Assembly: GCF_026212465.1 (NCBI RefSeq)
Contig: NC_080058.1
Span: 17,400,718 to 17,464,717, forward strand
Reading direction: 5' to 3'
Source of the DNA: Amaranthus tricolor
Taxonomy: Eukaryota; Streptophyta; Magnoliopsida; Caryophyllales; Amaranthaceae
Length of the DNA: 64,000 nucleotides
The position numbers and the translations under genes are program-made. Position 1 is the first letter of the stretch. Each line of letters begins with the position of its first letter. This document shows positions 12,222-26,000 of the stretch, piece after piece. The notes beneath the pieces were generated by a model. That model made no database searches and was not told the origin of the DNA. It worked only from the letters and a program-made list of their open reading frames with translations.

Positions 12222-12888
12222 TGTAACACCCCGTAATTTATCGGGTTTCAAAATAAATAAAATATAATAAAATAAAATAAATAAGTAATATTAAATTATA
12301 TTATTTTACATAGTTAATTACAAGAAATAAAGTAGGTTTAATTTTAACGGTAACAAGTTTTGTCGCGTACGATGTTATCGCGTGACGTTTCTTGCTGTTT
12401 TAACAAAAGTATAATAATTACTCAATTAATAAAAAAAAAAATTATGGAAGGGAGGTGAAGGGCTGCCGGTTTGGGTGAGTATGGGAGGAGTCTTGTAACT
12501 CCTCTCATAATGGTGTAATTAGGAGTAATTAAGTTGAACCTTAATTTCCCTATTAATCCTTAAGCTTCAATTTGAATTCCTCACATTCCTAATCACATTT
12601 TTAATCTTCTTAGTGAGAAAAAAATTCAGAAATTTTTTCCCAATGTGTTCTTGGGTTCGGCACTCAAGAAGAAAAAAAAAACATTTTCTTTGCTCAATCC
12701 AATCTTCTAATCAAAGGGTAAGTTAAGTTGTTAATTACTATTTTTATTTATAAGAAATTTTAGTATGGGATTACATAATCTTCTTTCTTTTTATGATGAT
12801 ATCCTATGACTTATTAGGAGAATTGAGTATTTTATATAAGTTTTCTTTAATAATCATTTGATAAAATTGGTTTTGTTTGTTTTATTTG
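12222..12888 (+). repeat. Truncated 3' LTR
   Basis: It matches 3838-4500 almost base for base and then ends abruptly. The following sequence begins with GAGTATTTTA, which also occurs inside the LTR about 60 bp earlier (12825-12834), so the breakpoint carries microhomology. The remaining 1.5 kb of the LTR, including the U5 end, is absent. Confidence 0.9.
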
Positions 12889-14011
12889 AGTATTTTACAA
12901 AGCTACTAGATGTCTTGCTTTCCTCTGTTGCAACACATGAACGAAATCAATTGTAAATTATAAACTTTTATGTTTATGGTTATACAATCATATGTATACT
13001 TAAGTAAGCTAAGGAATAATTTATTACTACTAAGTTTTACAATATATCCCCTCTTAGCTAAAAAATCAAACTAAAACGACTAAATATCAAAATATACATG
13101 TTAACTACAATAAAGATCAATTAATCCACTCTAAATGGCGATTTTAACCTCAGTAGGATTTTTTGGGAAATTACATGCATAGTACACACCCCACCAAGTA
13201 GCATATCTAAATATATATTTACAAAGTACATGATTTACTATACTTCCCAAGTATAAATGTGTTTAGCAAGTGTTCCTCGGATTCTAGATGTGTATTTTCA
13301 AAGTACATGATTTACAACCCTTTCCAGGTATAAATGAGAACACCTCCTGGAAGTATGAAACAGAAAGATGAATCATGCAACAGTTCACCTCCCAACCGCC
13401 TCTCTGACAAGTGGAAATCGATCGGCCCACCGTGAATACCCTGCGTTTCAAATTCAAAAGGGCTGTCAAAATTTAGGCACGCTTGGATTGAGTGTAATAT
13501 TTTAGGGGGGAAATGAAGTCAAACTAGTGAAATGAATGCAAATAGAAATGCTTTTGAAGTAGTTGACATAATTGTAAAGAAGGTAAAATGAGCATAAAAT
13601 AAAAATAATGAAGGAAAAAGAAAATAATTTTCCCTATTATGGAGGTAATAGATTCTCCCACCCTCTCCTAGGATAAATATTTACCCCACAAAATTAAGAG
13701 CTCCCTTCATTTTTCATTACTTTGCAACTATTCTTCCACCTCTACAACAATCAAATTTCACTAATTTATCATTTATCTTTGTTTTCTTACTTTGATTTTT
13801 TTTTACTCCTATAAATATTTACATCCAATTCGAGCATGCCCTTTGAAGTAAATAATACAACCGCCCACATGAAAATCAACAGGCTTTTCAGCTTTGTTAA
13901 TACTTCTCGACTTGAGAAAAATCCATACAAAGTTGCACCGGTAGTTAAAATGCAAGGCGAGAACAAAATAAATTGTAAAATGAAACAATTCAATGCCTGC
14001 ACAAATTCAAA
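12889..14011. other. Downstream flank of the neurochondrin-like gene, no clear gene
   Basis: This is mostly AT-rich sequence after the truncated LTR. Two partial copies of a roughly 50-bp unit containing CAAAGTACATGATTTAC lie at about 13210-13262 and 13290-13338. On the minus strand 13468-13309 reads as an open segment of good codon character ending in TAA after LIYTWKGL, preceded by a TTTTGACAG acceptor-like site. 13998-13817 (minus) is likewise open after a GTGCAG site. I do not recognise either, and they may be non-coding remnants or 3' UTR. Confidence 0.35.
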
Positions 14012-17000
14012 CTAAGATTCAGAGAAGCCCAACAAACCTGCAATCAAAATCTGAGAAAGATCCACTTCCGAATTTGCATCGTCGCACATTTCCTGCGTAG
14101 GATTCAGTTTTATAAATTTAGAATAATTTCAAATTCCCATAATCTTAGTAGAACTTGTGGCAAGAGAACTAATCTCCGACTTCTAGAACCTTAGTTCAAG
14201 TGTTGCTACCAACAACAAAGTCCCATGAAAAGCAGAGGAAAAAGTAAGCAGGGAACATAGTTATACGAAATCGGAAGCTTCACACCAAATCTCGTTTCGG
14301 AACCTTCGTTTCCGAAACTCTTGAGTAACGTTTTCGAAACTAATTTCCCAAATGATTTTTTTGAAGCCCAAAAACATATAATAATTAATACGAAAGCCTT
14401 TCTTTTCTTTTCTTTTCTTGTTTTTCCCTTTTCTTTTCTTCTTGTTTACTCATTTTACTTCTTGATGTAAAATAAATTTTTATGTAGCTATGTACATTTC
14501 TTATGTTTCCTACGTTTCTGAAAATTTAAGGTTGACGTTTCTCGTTTCCATTTCCGTTTCTCGCATCGGATCGAATTTAGCATTTAGCACTTAGCAGGAA
14601 GACAGGGCGATTTTGTCCATGAGGATGTAAACATAATATCTACCAATATTGTTTACTCGGATTTAAGATCTTCCTAAAGCATAACAAAGTGCATGCCTAG
14701 CTCTTAAAAAGCTGTGCAGCAGAGCAATGCATAATGCCAAAACCACTCCCAGAATGAAACATACAGAATCTTAAATGCAAGATTGCATTCAAGGACACAT
14801 GGGACTGAAATCAAAGCTGCATTTATATAAAATCTATGAATAGAACTTCAAACTATCAAAGCTCTCCAAAATCAGTGAAAAACTTCAAACTCCTAAAGGT
14901 CAAAATCGAAGTCCAAATTGTTCTCTTTCCTTTCTCTATGGCCTCTTTACAACAGTAATTCACAAGAATAACGCTGTATTGACCTCAGTCTTATTCCTAC
15001 AGTCATTTGCTATTACACAGTACGTGAATCATTTAAAAATAACTTTTTAGAACAAACCAAAAGAATCATAATAAATCATCATGTTTTGGAAGACACTCTT
15101 CTACTGTTGAAATGTACCAAATTCCAAATAGGATCATACTGCTATATTATCTGACTTCTGTAACAGATCAGCCCATGATATTAACAAAAACTGATTTTAT
15201 TAATGAATACAATGATATCAAGGGACGTTCGAGTCTCAGACACTCCTATGTATGGGACGTTCGAGTCTCCCAAACACTCCTAAGTATTTCCACTTCTCTC
15301 TCTAGATATTTCCTCCTCTAAAACATCCCATACTCCCCTCCATTTATAAGAGATGGGAGGGGAAATACAAACAAGAATACAAGCTAATAAAAGACTAACT
15401 AACATAACAACCTAAAATACAACTCTAACTAAGTTTTATTCTTTTACATTATTTAAGACCCTATGAGTATGCCATATATGACAATACCGGCCGCCTAAAG
15501 ATCCACCTTGTCCTCAAGGTTGGTAAAATGTGACACGGATCAAGACGTTGACATCCTCATTCAGGCCCTGAATATCTAGAGCACTTATAAACCCGATCAA
15601 GTAAGTGAGCGTGTCTTTAAGATTGAATGCTTTGTAGTGGTAGGTTAAAGTGAATGGGCTGAATTTTTTTTTTTCCCAATTGCAATAGGTCTTGGGCTTA
15701 AAATGTTTTGGCCCTCTCTCCAATAAAATTTTAGAAATTCAGCAGTCCCTTTGAACACAAATTCAGCAGCCTCTTTGAACTCATTTGCCCAGTTCATTTT
15801 GTGATCAATGACGTTATTGCTGATGTCATCAGTACATCTCATTCCTGAAAAAGTGATGTCATCATTGACGTCATCAACTAGTTCAAAGTCCCAGCATTGC
15901 CGTATTCCCGCAGTCATTGACTCTTTCCCCTTCTCTTCTTTATTAATTTCATAAACCCTAAAGAAATCAGCTTCCATAGCCGCCTTCTCCCTTGTGCCGG
16001 CAAACCGTCGCCGATCTTCAGTGATCCGCCCAGCCTTATCGACCGTCTTCTCGTCGTCGGTGTACCTCCACCAAATTCCGGCGACCCCATAACCAAACAT
16101 CCCTAAAACAAACGCTCCCCCGTTCTCTGCCTTCTCCCACTCACCGGTAAGCCACCACCGATTCCCAGCCTGCTGCAACTGTCTCCAGTGAGTCGTTCCT
16201 CCATATAAGTCGACCTAATCTTCTTTCTTTCTTTTTTGCTCTATTTTATATCTCCTCTCCCAATCACTACCATGAACTTCTTCATTGTCGGTCCTTTCTT
16301 TTTTCTCGCGCTCAACCACAGCCTTAGACGAACCCTTCACCTCTGTCTTCTCTCGGGTCCGGTACCACCATCCCAGTCCTCCCCTAGAACCACAACTCAA
16401 ATGTACTTCCTTTCTTTTCTTTTTCATTATTATTTTTCTTCCCATGACTTCTTTATCTTCTTTTCCCAATACCTTCTGTTTTTCTTTTGGGTTCTGTTCT
16501 TTCCTTTATGATGCAAGAACATAACCCTCTTCTTGTTTCTCATCCCTTTCTTTTTACTCTCCATTTCTTTTGAGTATTCTTGTTTGTTCTGCTGTAATAG
16601 TTTCTTACATTTTTTACTCAAACTTATTTGTTCCTTCACCAATCTTAAATAATGTAAAAGAATAAAAATTAGTTAGAGTTGTATTTTAGGTTGTTATGTT
16701 AGTTAGTCTTTTATTAGCTTGTATTCTTGTTTGTATTTCCCCTCCCATCTCTTATAAATAGAGGGGAGTATGAGATGTTTTAGAGGAGGAAATATCTAGA
16801 GAGAGAAGTGAAAACACTTAGGAGTGTCTGGGAGACTCGAACGTCCCTTGGTATTATTGTATTCATTCATAAAGTCAGCTTTTGTTACTATATTGGTTGA
16901 TCTGTTACATATCAGAGCGGTTTATATCTTTTTTACCAAGGAAGAAATGGGAAATCCGAGTACTCAAGAAGATGATCTTGATGCATTCTTTAAGGTTTTA

Positions 17001-20000
17001 GGGGCTGAAATGTCTCCTTTAAAGATGTTTCAAAGGGCTGTCCAAAATGATATTATTCACTCATTCAAACCAACATCCACAAAAGAAATATATGAAAAGA
17101 TAGGAAAAGGAATTTGTGAATTTTGTTATGAATTTGTTGCTGAGGCAGAAATGGCGGAACATGAATGCAGTCACAAGGCGTTTTAACTCCTCATCCTACA
17201 TCAAGAAGTGAAGGATGAATTAATAGCCTTTGTATTCCATAAAGAAAAAAAAGAAGAGGTCCAAGAAGAGAGTGTAAAGGCTGATGATATGGGAAGGAAA
17301 GTAAGAGAGTTGGGTATATGTGAAGATCAATGAACAGATCAGCAATTAAAGAACCAAGAAGAGAATCCAAGATCATTGGAGAAGAGTAAGGGAAGCTTGA
17401 ACAGAATTGATAAAACTACCTTGGAGCAAAATAAAGAAAAGTTCAGAATTAGAAAGAAAGATGTAGGTATTTGGGGAAAAAGAAGATAAAGATGAAAGGG
17501 GCAGCAGAAGAAGAAAAATATAGAAAAAGAATGAAATACAGAAAGGAGGAAAAAGAAAGACAAAAAGGCATAAAGAAAAAGAAAAACAGAAGATAAAAAA
17601 AAGGAAAAAATAAGAAAAGAAAAAGAGGACAAGGGCAATTGTGTAGGCACCTGGGAAATGTGGAGGAGGTTCAGGAGGAGTGCTGGGAAAGGCCGACAAA
17701 GGAAGAAAGGTCGGAGAAGAGAGGGGATGTTAGATGCACATAATACTAGATCTAGAAGAGGTCCGGGCAGGTTGAACGCCGGAGAAGTGGCCGGCAAGGG
17801 AGGAGTTCGCACATACCCAAGGGGGCAGAGGAGAGAGGGAATTGCAAAAAACAAAGAAAAACAAGTAGACCCTCAAGGGAGGCGACTCACCGGCGAGAGG
17901 AGCAACAACACCGAGAATCGGTGGCAGCAGGCCGGCTTGAGAGATTCAGTGGAGAACAAGGAGGTTTGGAGCGCCGCCAGGGGAGAAGAATTAGGGTTAG
18001 GGTTGCGGTTTGAGAAGACGGCTGGGCTGTACGATCTTGAGGTCGCCAGAAAATTGACCGGTAACAAGGTCGGAGATTGGGAACTCACCTCGAAAACGGG
18101 GTGGCTGACTGGCAGGTGGTAGAAGTTGTTGAAGGATGCTAATTTCCTTATTCGTAACGGCAAACTTGCTTTATTCTCTTCACTTAAATATAATATATAA
18201 AGAAGCAGGCAATGGGAATACAACTAGGGTTTACTTTTGAATCCATTGTTGACGTCACTGATGATGTCATGGTCCTTGCAAAGTGTTGGGTTACTGGGAG
18301 TACTAAAATAAAACCTGTGCATTTTAGTTGATGTACTTGGGCACTCGCAACTTCGACCTAAGCTTGACGAGGATATACCCCAGGCTGCTGGTGTTATTTT
18401 CATTATTGATTCTTTGGAGTTCTTGCCTAATTGCCGCAGAGTACTTGTACGATATCCTTACAGAGGCTAGTGTTGAAAGGAAGTTTTCTTACTGATTGTT
18501 TGCAACAGATCTAAAGAAGTTGCTGCTCATCCCAAGGATTTTATTTGCAAACAGCTGGAGAAAGAAACAAAAGTGATATTTGATGTTATCAATTCGACCC
18601 GAGTTACATTTTACCCACCTTGAGGACAAGGTGGATCTTTAGGCAGCTGGTATTGCCATACATGGCATACTCAGAGTCTTAAATAATGTAAAAGAATAAA
18701 AGTTAGTTAGAGTTGTATTTTAGATTGTTATGTCAGTTAGTCTTTTAATAGCCTTTATTCTTGTTTGTATTTCCCATCCCATCTCTTATAAATAGAGGGG
18801 AGTATGGGATGTTTTGGAGGAGGAAATATCTAGAGAGAGAAGTGGAAACACTTAGGAGTGGTTGGGAGACTCGAACGTCCCATACTTAGGAGTGTTTGGG
18901 AGACTCGAACGTCTCATATTATTGTTCTTGTATTCATTAATAAAGTCAGTTTTTGTTACTATCTCGGCTGATCTATTACAACTTCATCTGCCATATACCC
19001 AGAGCTTTACTGAATAATTATAAAGTTTAGAAAAGAGACATGTTAACAGACCTAAAGACCCAATTAGTAAGAAATTTTACATGTCAATGAACATTATAAA
19101 CGACGTTGAAACACAAATATTCATACAATGAACCACAACAAATAAGATAATAGAGAGTTTTGGATGTGCGTAGTATCTTAGCCTTAACTCAATCTTTCAG
19201 ATCCAGTCTAGGTGTTATGGAGATTGCTTTAAAATCTACCACCAGAGTTGTATGTGTACATAGTGTCTACCCTTTCCTTTCACCCTTGCATTCCCTCAAG
19301 CCTCAACCTCTCCACCATTCTCTCACTAGGAAATCAAGTGATTGTACAGAACATAAAGTTTACCTGTTCACATATAAGCAGGCTTCTTGCAATGAGCTGA
19401 GACAATCTTTGAAGAACGCTAAAACCAATGTCAGGATACCTCAGTAGGCTATGCTCAGACGTGTTGTCAAAAATAAGTGAACAGATGCTTGAAGCCCTTG
19501 TGATAATAGTTGAGTCACTGGTACCCTCTAGCCATCATAGACACATTAGTCTTGTATAAGAAACAAGACTGTAAATAGCAAGTTGTGTGTGTAGAAAAAA
19601 TTCATAGTCATGTATTGCATCCAACATTTTCAACCAGAAACGTATATGGCCAAATAAAGTGATACATTTATTAGTAATCATTTCACATGTTGGAGTTAAT
19701 TTAATTCGTGTAGCTGACCCCATAATATTTCGAATTGGATTAAGGCTTCGGCAATGTTGTGTTGTTGTAACCGAGACAAACTTGATGGTGCCGTAGGCAA
19801 CTTTGACTATCACCTCAGAATCAAATAATGTTCACGAATATAATATATTGCTTTTCATGCCCCATTTTTTCGACTTTGACACTGCTCAAAATTAGATGAA
19901 TCATCTCAATACCATTGAATGAGAAAAGTATTAAAAACTATTAAGATTTGGTAACTATGACAAACTTTTGAACTTATAACTTCAATTCATTTTACATATA

Positions 20001-23000
20001 GTCATGTTATTCTTTCATCCTCGTTGCTGCGTATTAGATAAGGTCAGACATACAAAATTTATTATATTATTGATGATAATAAAAGCACCAGACATCCAAA
20101 ATATGTACCTGTCCAATCGGCCAATGCCTTCAAGACACAGAAAAGCACAACTTCATCCAGCTGAACATTGATGTGTTCTCTCTAGGGCAAGCCATGCAAA
20201 AAAAGAAAGAATAAGCACTTCTAATTAAATAATGAGTAGTCCTTGTATGAAGTTAATCCACACAAAAAAAAAGTGTGTACCAAATTAAATTTAAGGAGTG
20301 TGAGTTAGGGGTGTGATTAAGTGGAGTAGAGAATGAGGAGTATGAGCTTGTGAATGGAAGATTAAAGAAGGGTGCACAATAAAAATAGTATGGACCAAAT
20401 CCATATTAGAGTATTACATGAATAATTCTGTTAAGAAACGTGCAAGAGGGATCACCTTCAGCAAGAAGTTTATCACTGTATCACATGCCAAAAATACAGA
20501 ATCATTATCCTCGATGAGATGGTGATCTTTACTGACTAATTGCACAAGACACTCCATAACCTATCAAGGAATGCAAAATGTAATCACGACAGAATTATAA
20601 TTAGCTGGCTTGCAATATAGAATGGACAACAAGAAATAGACTTCCAATCAAAAATATTCACAAAACAGATGGACAAGGAACAAGAAAAAAATTAATAAAA
20701 AAAGGGAAAATATGTTTTGGCCGAAGATGTACATGTGAATTGCTACCATAAATAAGTAGATTTAGACAAATACAACACATTACGCCCACCCAAGCAGAGT
20801 TGTCACATTACAAGAAAAGTTTGCTAAATTCCTTAGTTTGGAAAACCAAAAGAATTTGAATTTGTAATGCAACCAAATCCAATGAATTTAGAACTTAGCT
20901 TTAATAAGGGGGTCACAAATACTAGCTCATAACTATAATTTTTAGATTGCAAATTGCTTGCCTCATGCAACTCTCCAGAGTCCAGACTTCTCTTTCTCTC
21001 ACTTTCTATAATTGACTTAGCGCTTGACACTCCATTAGAGATTGAAGGTCTTCACATAACATGAGAAAGACTCATCACATTAACAAGAGTTTTCTAGTTG
21101 TGTGATTATATGGAGGAACCTGTGCAGAGAAGGAATTTGGATAATGTTCCTGTATAAAGCCTTGCAAATTACTAAGCAGAAACTAGAAGTGTGCTAAGGA
21201 ATATACATTACATGCTAATGTCTAAAGGAATTATGAGTTTAGTTCCAAGGTATTTTGTACATGTTAGTTACTTTAGTTTATTAAGAAGGAAAAAAGCATA
21301 TTATGGCATACAATCTAAAAACGTTTTCCTACAACATTGGCAGTAAATAGGAATATTCTAACTAAATATTAAAATATTCATAAATTCTACATGCGATATT
21401 CAGAGTAATTTTGAGAAAATCAAGAAAACATAATATCGCTTGCTGTGAATATGTTCTTCTGCATTCAATTTTTAAGTCAATAAGCAGCAATGATTCCCTC
21501 CACTCTCTGATCGTTGATCCTTGCTTATAGGAACATGAGATCATGGTGGTAGTGAAACTTGGTTAATAAACTTAAGTTTACTCTATAAATAAAGAGCTAT
21601 TGTTTTTGGAAAAGATACATCTGATATCTGACAAAAAATGATTTCAGAACACTTTATATATTTATGAGTCATTAAAATAGCCACAATATTTTGAGTTCCT
21701 ATTGCAACTTTAGTGGTTGACTTGAAATCTAAATAAGATCACTGGATTACTATATTCTAAATCTTAACAATTGTGCAACACCACCCAAGATCGGGGCCAG
21801 CATTATGAACCCAAATGAAATCTAAATCAGGGTTATCTTTAACAATGTGCCTTCCCATCTGATGCATAGAGTCCAACAGACCTATGTTATCTGGAACACA
21901 ATACAGTTAGGAATATGGGACGGGAACGGGAACGCAGAACGCTACTTAAAGAGACTCTAGAATGAAGGGGGTACGGTTAGTTCATTGACATTCTACTTTT
22001 AGAATTAAAATTATATAAGAGTTAAAAGGAAACAGTAAAAAATAAGAGGATAAATATTAGAAAAGAAAAAAGAAATAGGCAAACATCCTCAATTAACGTA
22101 ATCATCTGTCAAATAAAGAAAAAGAAAAAGAATTAACTTTTAAAAATAGAAAAAGTAAAAGAAAAATGAAAAGATTTGGGCCAACCCATTTAATGTAGGG
22201 TTTCTATTCTAAATTACTTATATAAAAACAACAAATTCATGAATGAAACATAGGTAGCAAGCGGCATGTGGTAGCCAATAGCCACAAGATCTATTTTCTC
22301 TCTTCTGTTTGCAATGATCCGGGGAAGTTAGGGCTGATTGTCTCCTTCCCCTTCTTCATCTCTGTTCTCCCTTCTTTCACATCTTTATTCTCTCCTAACT
22401 TTGCAGATAGAGTTGTTTTTTTCTTTCCTGTTTTCCCCCTTACATTGATCAATAGAGCAAATATAACAAGGAACGTTGATGTTAGCAAACAAAATCGCGA
22501 CCCACATCGTTTTGGGTCGTGTGCAATTCGTGATTTGCGTCCAACGTTCCAGATCACAGATCGGTCATTCGTCCCATGATCCGAGTAACATAGCTGCAGA
22601 CCCAATTTTGCCACATCATCATTTTAACCCACCATCCAAGTCATTTCAGAACATTAAAAGTCAAATCAATCACAATACACATCTTGTTTTTTTAACAAAC
22701 AACTGATCATACACACCCAAAGCTTAAGGGGTGAAACTTACAGCTTTATAAGATCCAGTAAACGCCAAAGCCTTAGCTCCTTCAACCGTCATTGTTGCTT
22801 GGCAAAGCAAGGGAAGCAAAAAGCATCTAGAAAGAAAAGGACTGCCATAAAAAAAAGTATCAAACTTGTTAGTAATGCACAAAAATAATTTAAGAAATTC
22901 CACTAACCTTCAAAGTGCAATACCTTGACTCAGTTTCACCTTCAACTGACAGCAAATATTGAAGAAGCTCCTTGACCAGCTCTTTGCAAGCAAGCGGGGC

Positions 23001-26000
23001 CTCTGCCAGATAACTAAAACAAAATGACAATTAAAAGCAATCTCAAAATAAAGAATGCCGATATTTCTGAATTTGGAGCTGAAGATAAAAAGAATAAACA
23101 AGCACACCTTCCAACAAATCGTACTGAAGCAAGAAGATCATCTCCCTTCTTTTGTCCATGTTCCTAAACAACATTTAAATCAAATTAACGATAAGATCAT
23201 GCTCCTAAATCCGTCCATGATCCTTCACAATTGAAATGGTTGAAAATCAAGTGATCAATAACAATATTACACTAATACCTTTGCATCCTTTAGATACTCA
23301 AGGACAACTTCAACTGTTTCATTAAGCCCAGATATGACCTTTGTAAAAGTGCTTTCACTAATAATACCCCCTGCACTTGCCAAAAAGAATTCAGCATTAT
23401 CTTTCATCCATTCAATCAGGAAATTATACTATTTAAAGGAAAATTTAGATTATATCACATCAAGACATTAGTAAACATTCATAAAGAACTAAGTCCATTA
23501 AAGCAAAATAAACTCCACTTCTTAGCCACAAAGAAAATTATATTTGGACTTGAGCAGTTACAGAAACAGTTAATAGTAAATTTTTAAGATAGTAGCAGTT
23601 TGCATTCTACAAATGAGAAGATACTATTTAGAGTCGAAAAACAGAAACATTAGAAATTTTGACAAAAACATGTAACCACGTAAGACACATTTACAAAGCT
23701 CCAGTTTAAGTAACATACATCACTCAAACAGGAAAGTAAGGATTGAGTGAGGAAGTGACGATAAAGCACAACATAAAATGTGAACTTGAGTACTTGACCA
23801 ACAAGTCATATAGGAAACAGGTTTGCTGTAGGCATGACATTAATTAACTACTGATTCAAAGACAATATAAAAGGTGAGTTTGTATTGAGAAAGATTGTTC
23901 AGGACATGCTGATTACAATTATGTCAAATTGCATTTCCCGACGACACTTCAGAAAACAAAAAACATTGGAGGCATAAAGTTGATAAATGTAAATCCAACC
24001 TACAAGAAAACTAAAAGAGTAAAATTAGCATCAGGATGGAAAATACATGTTCTGCACCTTATTACAATCTAGAGACCAAGGAAACATTATTCAGTTCATA
24101 AAAGGAATTAGATCATCAATCTATCCTTTTCACCTTACAGATCGAAGCTTAAAGAAAAGCAAGTTCAGATAAGTTCCAAGTTCCAACGATATCTAAAAAA
24201 ATCAAACAAGGGCTAACTCCAAGTTATGTCACAAGTCACAACTACAGTCTACAGTAAGTTCCAAAAGTTCAATTACAATTCAATCAGTTCAGAGTTTCAG
24301 CCAAGTAAAGTTCCAGAGGAAACACTTAAGATTATATTGCCACAACTAAATCTCAATTCAGGCATATGCTAATTGGAACCGACTGGATGTGTGAGAGTGT
24401 GTCAGTATCCAAAAAATGGATCATATTCTTAATATTTCAATCAACCTACCCTTTCATGTTATTTGACGTGTCTAAGACTAATAACAATAAGATTCTTCAA
24501 AATAAATCGGGATACTCAATAAAGTTTTAGCAAAACACATTTTCACCCTGAAAAAAAACATTGCAATACCACATCTTGTTTTTAGAAAATAGCTCCTGCC
24601 CAAGCATGCTTAGAAGGGCAGATATGTGCAATATAACTATTGTAATGAAAGATTTGTCCGAATGACCCCCGATTGCACCAACTTCACGTTAATAGAAAGT
24701 GCACATGATTCAGTGAGTATAATGAATCTTTGGCTCCATCAAGAATAGACATATTTGACAGTGATGTCAATATTAATATAGCACTTTAAATAAGTAGAAA
24801 GTAAAATTACCTTCATCTTCACTAAGATTCGAGATGAGTTTGATAATATCTTCAACCAAAGAAAACACAACGGCTAAATTGCGTCTCTTTAAAGGGATTG
24901 CAATAGACTTTGATGAAGCTGCTTCATATTTTATGTATGCCAGCTCATTGAGTAGAACAGAAATTTCAACTCTTGCTGACTCTAGAACAAGTAATAAACA
25001 CCTGAGCAAATAAAGGTGGTTACAAATTTTACAAAATTTACTTAAAGTAATCAACAATATATCAAGTAGCAATGAGTGGTTATTATGCAAGAATTACATG
25101 TTGCTGACCTGTCTGATGGAAAGGAATTGTGCATTTCTGGAATATTCAAGTGACTAATCAGCCATGTTTCTCCTAGCATAGCTAGCATTGCCTCGGCCAC
25201 AGTAAGAGCTTGAATCTTCTTATCTGGATCTCTTTCGACTTTCAAAACACACAAAAAAACTGCTTTAGAATTCCACAAGAAAATAGCTACAAAAGGCAGA
25301 CAGAAAACATGCAAAACGCCTATATCCAGGATCTCGGTGCTTAGTTCAGGTACATTGAGGCAATTAGGGTCAAGGTAAGGCACAAAGTGCAACCGTAAGA
25401 CATGCATCTCACTGACGAGGGGAGCTATGCTTAAAATAAGGATTTTGAAAGAAAAACATGCAGCAGGCAACAAAAAATATTAAAAATAAGCATTAAGAGT
25501 CCAAGACACATGTACACCTTAAAGCCCCTTTGGAATTACGATCTCTCTTGGTTTTTAAAGTCACAGATATATGCCTTCTAATGAATAGAAAAATTAGTCA
25601 AATTTACGGGAACATGATGATTTAAAAAACAGACAACTAAAAAGTGAACCACATTTTCTGACTTGCTATATTCGGTTTCAAAAATACAAAAAACTGGAAG
25701 CAAAAAACAATAACAAATGGGCCTTTAGTTACCCACTAGGTGTGGCTCAATAAATTTCCTACCTGCATGTTGCACCTTGCGCTTCAACACATAGCATAAC
25801 CTCAAACAATGTAACCTATATTTCTCACTCGTCATTTTCAGCTCCTATTTCTCAAGTATCCAATCATCTGTGACATGTCCTTGGAATGCCAACATGATTT
25901 CTTGGGTCAAAATCATTGTGAAACTATTGTACACTTGTGTATTAGGTCCAAGTAACATAGTTCATCTCATTGTGAACTCAAAACAATACTATTATACTAA

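Larger units (their letters stand above)
15154..18985. mobile_element. Inverted-LTR composite of a non-autonomous LTR retrotransposon with 5-bp target duplication
   Basis: The left end (15159) reads TGTAACAGATCAGCC, the reverse complement of an LTR 3' end. The right end (18980) reads GGCTGATCTATTACA, the same LTR 3' end in plus orientation. Both are flanked by ACTTC (15154-15158 and 18981-18985). Inside, from the left: an LTR in minus orientation (15159-15483), an interior segment in minus orientation (15484-16642), a plus LTR lacking its first 30 or so bp (16643-16909), TATCAGAGC primer-like site (16910-16918), plus interior (16919-18653), plus LTR (18654-18980). The two halves carry related but diverged interiors: each ends in CCTTGAGGACAAGGTGGATC before the LTR, and each has a purine-rich tract and GC-rich CCGG-containing part. 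No RT or integrase was found, so the family must depend on another element. It lies in the last intron of the neurochondrin-like gene. Confidence 0.75.

Noticed and set aside
15645..16178. 177-residue minus-strand open frame
   Set aside because: It falls in the interior of the non-autonomous retroelement, is not matched by an open frame in the plus half, and has no recognisable domain.
17339..17854. Phe/Leu/Ser-rich minus-strand frames of 108-171 residues
   Set aside because: They are the complement of a purine-rich tract; composition alone keeps them open.
18950..19010. Last neurochondrin exon at the right edge of the composite element (around 18985-19000)
   Set aside because: All frames meet stops at once, whereas the segment at 14012-14092 joins exon 15 in phase and gives a family-like C-terminus.
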